A stretch of 64,000 bases of DNA, from contig CM069449.1 of the NCBI GenBank assembly GCA_035610835.1, positions 61,094,292-61,158,291 on the forward strand, in the 5' to 3' direction. The notes below the pieces were generated by a model. The model saw nothing but the letters and a program-made list of their open reading frames with translations. It was not told the origin of the DNA and ran no database searches. This DNA comes from Ophiura sarsii. Its lineage: Eukaryota > Echinodermata > Ophiuroidea > Amphilepidida > Ophiuridae. Made by a program: the position numbers and the translations under genes. Of this stretch, positions 43,908 through 55,426 are shown one piece after another (the first letter of the stretch is position 1; each line of letters opens with the position of its first letter).

Positions 43908-44349
43908 CTTATCCTGGAAATCAGGTTTTTTGCATCACAGTAATGCCGTAGGCACAGGGGTGTACCTTCATTTTTCTCCAACCAGCCAGCCGGGCTAGTA
44001 GCATGTAAAAGTTACCAGCCCAACTTTAAACTTACCAGCCAAACAAGTAATCTTCATTTACCAACAGCCTGAAACAGTTTACCAACATTCGCCGTTTATC
44101 ATATAAAATTTCATGATTTTCTTAGTTTCGATATGATTATATCGAAACTAGGTGCTGAATTCGGAAGTTATGCTATCGTTTTACATGCGGCCTTTCGCAG
44201 CAAATTTCAACCCGAAAGTGCTGTTATTTGCTTATTTGGCATGAAGGTGATGTCGGAATTATATGACATTTTGGATTTGGGATATGTTGATGATTATCTT
44301 TATGTTATTTGCTCATTTAGAATATCGATACATCTCTCAATGCCCCTTT
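43908..44349 (+). repeat. Dispersed MITE copy, paralogue of 63237-63606
   Basis: Shares AACAGTTTACCAACATTCGC, CGTTTATCATATAAA, GTTTCGATATGAT with its ATCGAAAC palindrome, and the end ATCTCTCAATGCCCCTTTAA. The left terminus seen in the other copy is replaced here by unrelated sequence. Confidence 0.75.
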
Positions 44350-44994
44350 AAAATATCTGTAAGGTTTAACCTTTTAATTCAAGTAATAAAATCAATTTAA
44401 AGACACTTTTTTTAATTTAAAACACAATCCAAGAAACTAGAGGATTCTGTAGCTGTACAGCGACAAAATTAAATCAGTGTGACAGACAGGACCGCAAATA
44501 CACTCAATTTTTGAACAAAAAACTTTTGCACTATCCCAGTAAAAATGCTCAAAAACCAGCCGGAAATATATTAATTGCTCAAATGAGGTTAGATAAACTT
44601 TTTCTTGGCTAATTTGCGCTCAAGTATAAGGTTAGATAAACTTTTTTTTGACTAATTTGGTATGCTGAACTGAATTTGGAGTCAGAAACTCCAAAATCCT
44701 GACTTAAAATGTTCCCCCATTCATTTGTACAGGCAAAAGTTCTGAAAATTGATATTATGGATAGGCTACAGACCACATTTGTGAGATTTTCATTAACATC
44801 GTTATGACAATTTAATATCAACTTTAGAATGTTCTTTTGTTTGTTCGATCAGTGCAAAATAAAACTACTTTTAACCTTTCAACCAATAATAATTATCTTT
44901 CTAACATTAGAACTGTAGCATGAAGGGCGCAGAGGGGAAATCAAAAGCTCACTGCAAAATTTGGGAAAAAAACTATTTCCCATTTCCGCAATCC
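44350..44994. other. No gene seen
   Basis: AT-rich; a short direct repeat GGTTAGATAAACTTTTT at 44588 and 44631. Confidence 0.5.
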
Positions 44995-45667
44995 TTGCGT
45001 GGAAATAGCTAATTAGCCACTAATATCTTAATTGCGCCTAGTTTCATATAAAAACGTTTTGATAATTTCAAAAAAATATTCTAAGTCCAAAATAGCGTAA
45101 TATCGGATATCCTGGCTATTAAGATAATAGGGCAGTTCCAAGCGTACGGAATGACATTCACAAAGCATTTTCATGTTTGAAATCATTATCTTGAAAAGTG
45201 TAATACCTCTCACTAAACTAATAAAAGGTTGTAATAGCAACTACAAAATACTTTCAGAAATGGTAAAAATCCCCCATCTATTAATGATTTTTTAATTAAT
45301 GAAATATTGATTTTTATAATTGCAGTTACGGAGTGACGCAAAATGGTCATGACTTTTTTAGTCATTTAGACCTATTTCTGTTTGATTCATGTATTATGTG
45401 TAAATATTTGAACATTTCTTTGTAAATACTGTACTATTTTCTGTATGATGAAGGCCTGCTTGGAAAGCAGTGCTTGACACTGAAGCCGTTTACCCTCAAT
45501 AAAGAAAGATTAAACAAACTGAATATGATGTGGTGATAAAGTTAAGGTTCGGGATTTCCCATGATTTTTTTAGGTGAAAACCGTGGGCAGTTTGAGTGAA
45601 TACCATGATTATTGTATCATAAAGTCATCAATTCATATCATCCAGTGTTCAAAATGAACTGGAGTTA

Positions 45668-46424
45668 CAGGGTGTCTAAAAAAAATGTGCACGTGTTTAC
45701 CCAACTTATTGACCATGAACTTCTAATTCTAGAGGGTGCCACCTTACCCGGGGTAGGGTAAGCCGTCAAAGTCCGATAGTAGGGGGGGTTGCCACCTTAC
45801 ATTTTTTTTTAAATCGCCATTTTGAAATATATTTGAATTGTATGGTCCTGATTATAGCATAGGCCTATGTTGTTATATAAACACCATTTCCCTAACTTAT
45901 AAGCAAAAAACGGGTGAAATTCTGATTATTTGGAACTTTTTTAGAGAATACGGTATTTCTATTTTGGCCTATATTTCACTGTCCAGCGAACACGACGAGA
46001 TTTTGAGGTCGGCCATGTTTGGTGACGGGGGGTCATTATGACGTCATGCGTGGGATGTTTGTACTTGTTTTAGTATGTATGGATAGAGGGAACCTCTAGC
46101 TATACCATGGTACCTAAATAAGCATACTCTGCATTTCGGATTGAATTTTTTAGGGGGTGGTAACAACCCACCCCCACACAACCTCTCCGGAGCAACCCTT
46201 TCTATTCATTGCAAACTGTAAAGTGGCACAAAGTCGATTTTAGGTAGCTTTAGTTAATTGGTCATATCTCAAGATTGACAAAACCAAATCAGATGAAATA
46301 AACGGCATATGAAAGCTAAGCGTTTAGTCTATCAATATATATACAATTGTTACACCAAATTCTCAAAGTTCATGGTCAATAAGTTGGGTAAACACATGAT
46401 GCACGTTTTTTTTTAGACACCCTG
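45668..46424. mobile_element. Mariner/Tc1-type MITE, about 57-bp TIRs
   Basis: CAGGGTGTCTAAAAAAAATG and its inverted partner TTTTAGACACCCTG are flanked by TA (45666-45667, 46425-46426). Inward the TIR continues through TTTACCCAACTTATTGACCA. CAGGGTGTC ends with TA targets are typical of mariner-like elements. No transposase inside. Confidence 0.85.
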
Positions 46425-46859
46425 TATAATACCCTCTATAGCCCAGCTCTATTTATAATTATAGAATAAAATAAATAAAAAATATGCTGTATTTCACCCA
46501 AACAATTGAAAAACGGAGGGAATTGTCAAAATAAAAACTAATTTGCATATGAATTAAAAAGGAGGAGCCACTTCAAATTCCATTGGAACTCATCTCAGCC
46601 ACTATTTCATTATTTATATTGTTATAGCATCAATACGACATTGTTAGTGTTAAACTCTACTGTCATGTGTGCTCAGTATCAAAGATACCTAAACAAAAAC
46701 AAAAAAATTCACTTTTGAGTGAAAAATAGAAAAATAAATGTTTTGTCTTTTTTCCCATAGCAAGACTTAGAATATAATAGCGGTAATTTGTTTATTGAAG
46801 GGGGTATATATGACCATTATTTTAGAGAACTATTGTAAACTACCAAAAGTTCTACACCA

Positions 46860-47365
46860 GACAGGATTGGGTTATTTACAAAATGGTCACCATGAGGAGA
46901 GTTGAGCCATTGGTCATGGGGAGAGTTGAGCATAGGGAAAACATGTAGAAACATTTTGATTTTTGGACTAAAGGTGAAAAATGTATAATAAATGAGAGAA
47001 AATGTTATTTTGTGCCATGATAATAACAATTGAGCACCATATTTACTTTAAGGATTAATAAATCAAAAGTTGAAAAAATATGATTTTGGTTTTTTTCACC
47101 AGCCATTGACTTATCATGCTGGCTCAACTCTCCTGTAATGGTGGCTCAACTCTCCCACACTGTAGGGAGAGTTGAGCCACTTTACCAATTTTTTTCAAAC
47201 CTTTTGTATAAATAAGCCTTAACTGCTATCCCAACTGTTATTGTTTCACAACGAAAACAACACTCTAAAGTTTATCTTACACTAATTTTTTACAGGTTTG
47301 TACTTTTCTTCCGCATGGTGACACAAAATATAAAAAATGGCTCAACTCTCCCGCATCTCCCCTAA
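46860..47365. repeat. Region reiterating GAGAGTTGAGCCA
   Basis: GAGAGTTGAGC or its complement occurs at about 46895, 46919, 47120, 47140, 47165 and 47338, ending with CTCAACTCTCCCGCATCTCC followed by CCTAATC. The outer end resembles GGGGAGATGCGGGAGAG-type termini. A matching left terminus was not located. Confidence 0.7.
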
Positions 47366-48106
47366 TCTCCAATTTATATCTGAAAGAATTGAAATCTGTG
47401 TGTAATTCAATGGGATGTCATTCCGCAACGTACGTCATTCCGTAACAACAAAACATTATGAAATGACATAATTAATCAAGTTTGAATGGGAAAATACATG
47501 CATTAAGTAGGTTTTGTTTTGGTTAGCTTGATTTGGAAAATATCTTTCATTTCACAATAATCCTAATTTAAAGAAATTCTTTAAAAATATGCATTTTTGA
47601 CGTTACGGAATGACAATTTCACAATGAAAATGGTTTTGATCACTGAAGTGTGAAATATTACTCAAAATAAAAATAAGCGCCAAAATTTGCTTTCTTAAAG
47701 ATTTAACCTTTGCATAGAATGTGTAATAATCATAATATTTAATACAATAATACTATTTTTTTATTTCTTTGAAGTATTACGAAAATATATTTTTGCCAAA
47801 ATAATTGAAATATACACACAATTGCAAATTACAAAAACTATATGTTTTAATTCAAATTATTCAAATTTGGCCACTATCAGGTTTCATTTGATACCAAATT
47901 TGCCAATATTGACCAATTTTGAATGTGTCTTGTCCTGTTTTGCTTGGAACTGCCCGATAACTGATTAGCCGCTAATATCTTAATTGCGCCTACTTTCCTA
48001 TTAAAAAGTGTTGATAATTTCAACAAAAAAAGTCCAAATTAGCGTAATATCAGATATTCTGGCTATTAAGATATTAAATAGCTAATTAGCAGCTAATATA
48101 TCTTAA

Positions 48107-49092
48107 CCCTAACCCCCGAGACACCTTAAATATTCCAAAGATTTTTGTTTTCGCGGCCAAATAGCGAGGGGGAAAACGCCCCCCGGGCCACAAACACTGG
48201 ACCTCTGGGTTCAAAGGCAGACGATCTGCCGCTAGGCCAGGGGTAGGCTCAGTGTACTTCGCCATTATTTCATCGAAAAACTACCGAACTGGGTGACACA
48301 AGCACACTGCATCGTAGTAATTTGTAGTACTCAAGAGTGTTAGGCAGTGTTTTCACTCAGTTTTTTTCCCAAGGGTATTTCACCTTGGGAAAAAAAAGTG
48401 AAGGATCAAAATGAAAAGTGAAGGGTCAAAACATTTCCGTAAAATTTAAGCGTGATTTTCTTCGCTGTTTTTCTTTTAATACTTTTTCGTGCATGGATAT
48501 TAATGAGTTTTTAAAATCATTATTTTAAATGAAGGAAGCAAAGAGATACTATTTTGAGTTTTCAACATATTATATACATGTAGGGTCTAAATTTTCATGA
48601 TAAAATTTATTGTAATTGTCAATAAAACTGGATATAACTGAGATTCTCCTGTCCTGCACTCCCCCTACCCCACCCATCATTGGGTGCCACATCATGGGAT
48701 TTATTTTGTCAATGGGCCCGCCCCTCACCACCATGCCCACCCCTCCCCACCCCCACCATTGGGTCACATCATGGAATTTATTCCATCCATGACACGGGCC
48801 CATGAAAATCAAACACTTTCTGAAAATTATCATCATGATGGAAATTGTCCTGCCCTCCCCCACCTCAACCCCATCCCCCACCTCAACCCCCTCTCCCCCA
48901 CCACCACTTATAGATTTAACAAACTATTTCATAATTTAATTTTTAGGCCTACCGTTTGTACAGTAAACCTTTGAGGTAACTTTACATTAGGCAATACAAT
49001 ACCACATAACAATAACAATGAGTGACATCCCAAATCAACTGTTAAATTAATAAATCAGCACAGGTCACCCTCCCCTACCTCCCATAATAGGG
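48107..49092 (-). mobile_element. TTAA-type element with tRNA-like core (family 3), expanded copy
   Basis: CCCTAACCCCCGAGACACC at the left and ATAATAGGG at the right lie between TTAA at 48103-48106 and 49093-49096, inside the ATTAGC repeat (joined flanks give the normal AATATCTTAATAGCGCC). On the minus strand the core (about 48180-48250) reads TGGCCTAGCGGCAGATCGTC then GCCTTTGAACCCAGAGGTC, a tRNA-like box A and anticodon-arm region. The family-3 core ends near 48345; the remaining 750 bases, with CACC-rich tracts at 48660-48905, look like a further insertion. Confidence 0.7.
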
Positions 49093-49419
49093 TTAATAGC
49101 GCCTAGTTCCATATAATAAATAGTTGATAATTTCCAATATTCTAAGTCCAAATTAGCGTAATATCGGATATTCTCGCCAGAAGATAATTAGCTAATTAGC
49201 CGCTAATATCTTAATTGCGCCTGGTTTCATATAAAAAAGTTTCGATAATTTCAAAAAATATTCCAAGTCCAAATTAGCGTAATATCGGATATTCTGGCTA
49301 TTAAGATAATAGCTGATTAGCCGCTAATATCTTAATTGCGCCTAAATTGTCCAAATTAGCATAATATCGGATATTCTGGCTATTAAGATAATAGCTAATT
49401 AGCCGCTAATATATCTTAA
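49093..49419 (+). repeat. ATTAGC 120-bp repeat array
   Basis: About three units; AAATTAGCGTAATATCGGAT recurs at about 49150, 49270 and (after a shortened unit) 49345. Confidence 0.85.
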
Positions 49420-49652
49420 CCCTAACCCCTGAGGCACCTTTTCCAAAGATTTTGTTTTCGCGGCCAAATAGCGAGGGGGAAAAGGGCCCCCACGCCCCTG
49501 GGGCACGAACTCTAGACCTCTGGGTTCAAAGGCAGACGATCTGCCGTTATAGGCCACAGAGTAGGCTCAGTGTACTTCGCCAATATTTCATCGAAAAAAT
49601 GCCGAACCGGGTGACACAAGCACCGTAGTAATTCGTAGTACTCAAAAGAGTG
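49420..49652 (-). mobile_element. TTAA-type element with tRNA-like core (family 3)
   Basis: Starts CCCTAACCCCTGAGGCACC and ends CAAAAGAGTG; TTAA at 49416-49419 and 49653-49656 inside the ATTAGC repeat. It lacks the final TTAGGG, presumably lost. Core as at 48107-48345 (TTTGAACCCAGAGGTCTAGA on the minus strand). Confidence 0.75.
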
Positions 49653-49930
49653 TTAATAATAGCGCCTAGTTCCATATAAAAAAGTTTTTATTATAATTTC
49701 CAAAAATATTTTAAGTCCAAATTAGCGTAATATCGGATATTCTCGCCAGAAGATAATTAGCTAATTAGCCGCTAATATCTTAATTGCGCCTGGTTTCATA
49801 TAAAAAAGTTTTGATAATTTGAAAAAAGATTCTAAGTCCAAATTAGCGTAATATCGGATATTCTGGCTATTAAGATAATAGCTGATTAGCCGCTAATATC
49901 TTAATTGCGCCTAGTTCCATATAAAAAAAA
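49653..49930 (+). repeat. ATTAGC 120-bp repeat array
   Basis: About two units, with repeats of AAATTAGCGTAATATCGGAT near 49719 and 49840, 121 bases apart. Confidence 0.85.
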
Positions 49931-50500
49931 TGTACCGGGTGCTTTCTGTGGGATATTCCAATAACTCAATCGTGGAGGCGGGTTTTTTTGTGGATTTAAT
50001 TAGAAATACAGTAGACAAAAATATCAAGAAACTAAGCAATAATTGAATAACGTCCAAAATATAATACTGTAATATGTATACTAATTTGGAATTAAAGTAA
50101 ATTAAACGTTGTCTTAAATTAAACGTTGTCTGAAAATGTCCAGAAGTATCCGAAAAGATAAATCAATTTGGAATTATAACTCTGTGCTTTGAAGGGTAAT
50201 TTGAAAACAAAACTATAACATTAAATGAGGCTAATGTCAAGTGTAGCAACATCTATAAAAACAACTAAACCCATCACCAAAGTTAACTAGTGAATATGAC
50301 TATTACATTATGTATTGTCAATAAAACTGCAGTAGATAAACAATTGACCAATATAAAAAACAAACAAAAGTAATATACTATTAAAACAGCAGACTAAACT
50401 GTAACTACATGTAGCCAGGGCATTACATTAACCCTAACTCTACCCCCACTTTTTCAGAATTCTTTCTTCAACATGGAAAATCACCAAAATATCCCCCAAT

Positions 50501-50532
<32 letters not shown>

Positions 50533-52250
50533 CAAGTTTATGTCTTATCTCAAACACCAATAGTCTAAAATAATTCACTTACAAAATGAATAATCAATAA
50601 CAAGTTCATTGATCTATCAATTAAACAAGTGGCCAATTTGCAGCCCATTGAGCTGAGAGAGCAAGCCTGACTAGTTTACATAAACTAGCTTGGGCTGTGC
50701 CCATGCACAGGCCTATGAATATATAAATTATGAGTTACGCAAAGTTGTGTTTTCTAAAAACTTCCACAATAACTCAATGGCCTAACATATTAAAATGGTA
50801 TTAGTACTGGGGCGACACTTTTATTTATGACAGAATAACAATTTTTAAATATTATGTCTCCCGCCTTTCCAAGCAGTTGTTAAGTGCTTGAATTTGCTCC
50901 AAAGTGACATTGAGCGTATCATCCGATTCTGTACTATAAAAGTGTCACAATCTTAGCTACACAAAGTGACCTGCATGTACAATGCCAAAAGATTGAGGGT
51001 ATTTATTGGCAGTAATGGTCCTAAACCAGGGAGGTGTCAACCTCCCTGCCTAAACTAGATTAGATTTGGTGGTCGAAAAATGTTGGCATAAGTTTGTATC
51101 AAAGTCACAAACTTATTATAAACCAAAAGCCAACAAACAATTTGTTCATTCCAAAATGATACCGAATGTACTTGCAGATCTAAACAATGTTAGTACAAAA
51201 CATAATCATATAAATACCATCTCAAAGTATAAATATTTCAAAGTGTAAAAATTAATAAAAAATTCCTTTAAAGGGATAACCCATGCCCAAGATGATCATT
51301 CCATTTATAAAGATAAAAAATAAAATAAATGGAAGGCACCGATGCAATGTTTATCATTTCATTTTTTTAAAGATGAAATTGCTCTTATAGGTTGGTCAAA
51401 GTTGGAGGACAATTATACCTATAACTTATTTTCACATTGTCATAACTCGGTGCCAAAAAAAAGAAGATTATAGGCCTAAAGGATGCGTTGGCCTACATTA
51501 TATTTAGCTTGATTTCCAGATTAATCCAATTCCGATCCTGCTTTGGATGTTTAATTTCATGTCTACAACTGAGACAACGCTGGTTAAAGTGTATCCCTGG
51601 CATGCCTGGTCAAAGACAAGTCAAAAGAAGTTCTAATTGCAATCAAAACTACATACTGCCAGCTATTCCAAAATTGAAATGAAACAAAAACCTCTTTGTA
51701 TTATGCCAAGCACACAGAATTGTCATTACTGATAACTGATGTTCTTATTGCTCTTTCAAAACTTATTTCATGATGTCAATATTTATGATGTCAATTTTTA
51801 ACTTTTGATAATGGTTCCAAAAAGTTGTATGCTCACAGACAAAGAAACAACTAGGTTATCTCTTAACCCGTTCAAAATCATAACAGAAACTTGATTCCCA
51901 AAAATGAATCAAACTTGAATCTGTTAATAAAAACTAAAGAGTGCACTTCAAATAATTGTCTTGTTTTGGACAGTGCAATTTCTTTAAAAAATGGAAATCA
52001 AAATGTGATTACTTATAATAATGATTATATTATGGCAGGGACCTGCATAAGAAAAGGATGTCCTAATAGGATGAGTGCACCAAGAACTCACCTAAGCAGG
52101 AAGAGGTATTGTGTGAATAGGCAGGATGAGTAGGGGTGTATTGTTATGTTAATGAGAGAGGGGATATGGTAGGTTTGTTCAAAGATCAGGTTGGTGATCC
52201 ACACAACCAAGGATGACTCAAAAGTTGAGGCTGTTACAATTTTTTTTGAT
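49931..52250. other. No gene seen; solitary CCCTAAC end and poly-C tract
   Basis: AT-rich. TTAACCCTAACTCTACCCCC at 50428 looks like the left end of a TTAA-type element without a matching right end. A C tract lies at about 50502-50528. Short frames have no recognisable domain. Confidence 0.5.
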
Positions 52251-52254
52251 AATT

Positions 52255-52345
52255 TCCAAAAAATATTCTAGGTCCAAAATAATTAGCGTACTATCGACAA
52301 TATCGGATATTCTGGCTATTAAGATAATAGCATAATAGCTCAAAT
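52255..52345 (+). repeat. ATTAGC repeat, single diverged unit
   Basis: AATTAGCGTACTATCGACAA, then TATCGGATATTCTGGCTATT and AAGATAATAGC. Confidence 0.75.
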
Positions 52346-52349
52346 CAGG

Positions 52350-53205
52350 TTGTAAATATCTAAATTAGCAGATATTTAACCTATAACACACAAAATATCA
52401 AAATTGTAAAAAAAAAAATTAAAAAAAATGTTACAATCCCGCACCTTGTCTGTGGATGGTTATAAAGATTTAACCCCATTCTAAACCATGTCTTGAAACT
52501 TAAAGTGGCCATAGTATGTTCTATGGCACGATTTAGGGAAAAACAAAATATTCACAGCATTCTCTCCGTAACAGGCTCATTAAAAAAGTAGGCTTCATAT
52601 TACGGCATATCGATGTAATTGTAAATATATCTGACATTTTAAGACCAATTAAAATTGGTGTAATTATGAGACCAATCTTGTTGAAATACAAATCTTTGAA
52701 TAGATCGAGGCAGAACCTATTTGTCCCTTTTTGCTCATGATGAACTGGCAATATGTTGCAGAAAAGGAAAAGAAAATAACACTAAATCGGTCCATGATTC
52801 ATTATTCAGATAAACCATGGTCTTCCTTTTCAAAACAAACATTTCGAAGAATTAGCCAAACACAAATAAAACGAAGTTCTTCATTCTATTCCTCATTAAA
52901 ATATACCTTTTCTCATGACACCATGCATACAATACAAATTCGAAGTCATTTCCAATCGATCCTAAACTTAGTCATGATCTGATATAAGTTGATCATGATG
53001 AAGTCAAATTTGTGGAACGGGATCAACAATAAGGCTTTTTTTAAACCGTAAGTGATAACGCAAGCTTCCAGGCGAGGGGTAGGTCTAATTAAAATGATCA
53101 ATTTTAAATCAACATAAGCTTAGGCCTACTCAGTAGCGTAGGCCTGCCAGTTTCCGGGTTTTTTTATGACAAATAACCTACCTAAGGTAATGAATATTTT
53201 CATTC
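52350..53205. other. No feature seen
   Basis: AT-rich intergenic sequence; open frames near 52533-52982 lack recognisable domains. Confidence 0.45.
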
Positions 53206-53210
53206 GGTGA

Positions 53211-53267
53211 AAGATGAAATGTTCCATTCAACGAAGCTTGGCTTCGTTGAATGGAACATTTCATCTT
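53211..53267. repeat. Perfect 27-bp hairpin, 3-base loop
   Basis: Arms 53211-53237 and 53241-53267 are exact complements around TTG (…ACGAAGC TTG GCTTCGT…). Such a perfect palindrome is probably a young foldback or a replication product. Confidence 0.95.
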
Positions 53268-53612
53268 ACATTATTACTCAACTAACTCCTTGGTAGTATG
53301 TACAGTCTGAGAAACACTGTGATATGAATGCTTGTGTTGAAATGCATTGGAAGCCCACCTAGATATATTCCTTATCATTGATGAAGTCATTGTGGAATAT
53401 ATAGTTTGGGCCTATGAGATGGAGCTTACACTGGTCATAAAAATGTATAAGTCTACACAATGCAACTTTGAGACACAACTAAAATCATTAAGATTTAATT
53501 TTGCATTGGATCTGAAGCTTCATGCCCCGACAAGTGCATGAACAAAGTGATGTTCCACAGTGTTACCAAATTATATTAAGCCCAGTGATGAAAAGGGACA
53601 TAGCTAGCCCAA

Positions 53613-55039
53613 CCCTGGGAAAAACCAAGCACATTCTAAGTACTGTGCTTGATATATGTACTTGGCCAAAAGTGCGAGATTTGGAACAAGGACAAGCACC
53701 ATTTAAGCACATTCTAAGCACTGTGCTTGGATGATACTTATTTTCCTTTTTCTAAGCACTATTTAAGCCCTGTGCTTAGAATGTGCTTAAATGGTGCTTA
53801 TCCTTGTTCCAAATCTCGCACTTTTGGCCAAGTACATATCAAGCACAGTTTAAGCAAAATTCCAAGCACACTAAAAGCACTGTGCTTAGATTGTACTTAT
53901 TCCATAATGGCAAGCACAGTCTAAGCACTCACCAATGACAATCCAATCTATGTATGCTTGGATCGTGCTTCTTGGACAAGTACATTCCAAGCACTCGTTG
54001 ACCTCTAGCTGACCTTTACCTTTGTAAGCAATGACATGCTCCACACACATGATTGTTGTATGACACAGGTATGTTTGACTCTCCAGCTCCCATAACACTA
54101 TTACAGGTTAATTGTATTTCAGAATCCATCCATGATCTTACAACCTGAGACGAATAAGGTATATTCGTTCGTCTCAGTCACAACATAGGCTAGGCATATA
54201 TCCTTCCAGACTTTGATCAACATGATCAAAGTATGCAGTCTAAATCTATACATGTTGCATCTGCATGTACTAAGAATGCACTGTATATACATGTATAGGC
54301 ACGTATAATAAATATAATACTCATTTGTCAAAGCCCTAGGAATATTCCTTAATACTTACACAGTTGTTGAAGTGTTCTGAAATGCCTACACATTTGAAAC
54401 TAACAGTGTCCCATATAAATCCATTGCAAATCTAGTCAAATGAGTTGACAATCTCCAGTCAAAATCATGAAAAACTCCCAGCACTATTATACCATGAACA
54501 TAGTTGTTACAACTGGTGTCTTTGAAAATGGCAGTTAAAAATCTCCCAGCATGCAGCTTGAACAAACATGTCAAACACAATGGATAGACAACAAGGTTTG
54601 ACCCTTAGCAATCATAGGTTAGACAAGTATCATCCAAGCACATTTTGGAAACAAAACCCCATACAAGCATGGTCCAAGCACATATGTTATGTTATGATTT
54701 TTGTTTAAGTCCTAGACAAGTCCTATCCAAGTATAAACTAAGCACAATCCAAGCACACCTATTTCTATCATTTCAAAACCAAGCACTTTTTAAGCATACC
54801 AAAAGTATACTACAAGTATACATCCCATATACTTGCAACGTAAATGTTGCCAATAAGTACTATCTAAGTACAATTCAAGCACACCAAGCATATTCCAAGC
54901 ATAAAACTAAAACCAGTGAAGCACTATCTAAGTACCTAGGTAGTGTGCTTGATTTGTGCTTGTCATTAACCAAGTACACATAAAGCACAATATAAGTACT
55001 ATCTAAGCACAGCACGAGTGTGCTTAGATTTTACCAGGG
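53613..55039. mobile_element. TIR element built of AAGCAC/AAGTAC words
   Basis: CCCTGGGAAAAACCAAGCAC at the left faces GTGCTTAGATTTTACCAGGG at the right. Much of the 1.4 kb between consists of AAGCAC or AAGTAC/AAGTAT words, in both orientations, often 10-11 bases apart (for example 54725-54760 and 54855-54900). Near the left end is a long palindrome: arms 53643-53728 and 53765-53848, with a 36-base loop. No coding region, and no clear target duplication. Confidence 0.75.
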
Positions 55040-55426
55040 AAGACACAAATAGCCAATTAGGTTTGTATTGTATTGTATCAGAGCATGGTCAATGCTCAAA
55101 TGGTTTGGTGAACTAACCATGGTTTGGGCAACTAAACCATGAGCTTGGCAATACCAAGTTTATGTATAGGCCAAGAGCACTGGACACACCCCCATTGTAC
55201 TCTATAAATTGGTATTGTTATTTAGGTGGTAATTTATGCAAAATCAATATTTAAACTCTTATGCTCAATTGTTCAGCCACCATACTAACACTCCTTAATC
55301 TTAGTTGCTACAACAATTCTAGTTGCTAGTTCAACAAGCATATTGTGTTGGTAGGTGTTCTCTGTGGGATATTGTCAAGTCTGATTGAAAGTCGCACATT
55401 TCCGCACATATTATATTTATCGCAAA
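55040..55426. other. Upstream region of the gene at 55427
   Basis: AT-rich; no clear TATA box or other promoter element could be singled out. GTGTTCTCTGTGGGATATT near 55356 resembles GGTGCTTTCTGTGGGATATT at 49939, a possible shared repeat fragment. Confidence 0.4.

Larger units (their letters stand above)
45131..47955. mobile_element. 2.8-kb TIR element inserted in the ATTAGC repeat, hAT-like
   Basis: Ends GGCAGTTCCAAGC and inverted GCTTGGAACTGCC interrupt the ATTAGC repeat. The left flank is GATAATAG and the right flank GATAACTG; the uninterrupted repeat reads GATAATAGCTGATTAGCC, so an 8-bp GATAATAG duplication with a 3-bp loss fits. The motif next to the end, GTACGGAATGACATT (45144), recurs inside: GTTACGGAGTGACG (45325), GATGTCATTCCGCAACGTAC and GTCATTCCGTAAC (47415-47445), GTTACGGAATGACAATTT (47602). 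No transposase. It carries a nested mariner-type MITE and a GAGAGTTGAGCCA region. Confidence 0.75.
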
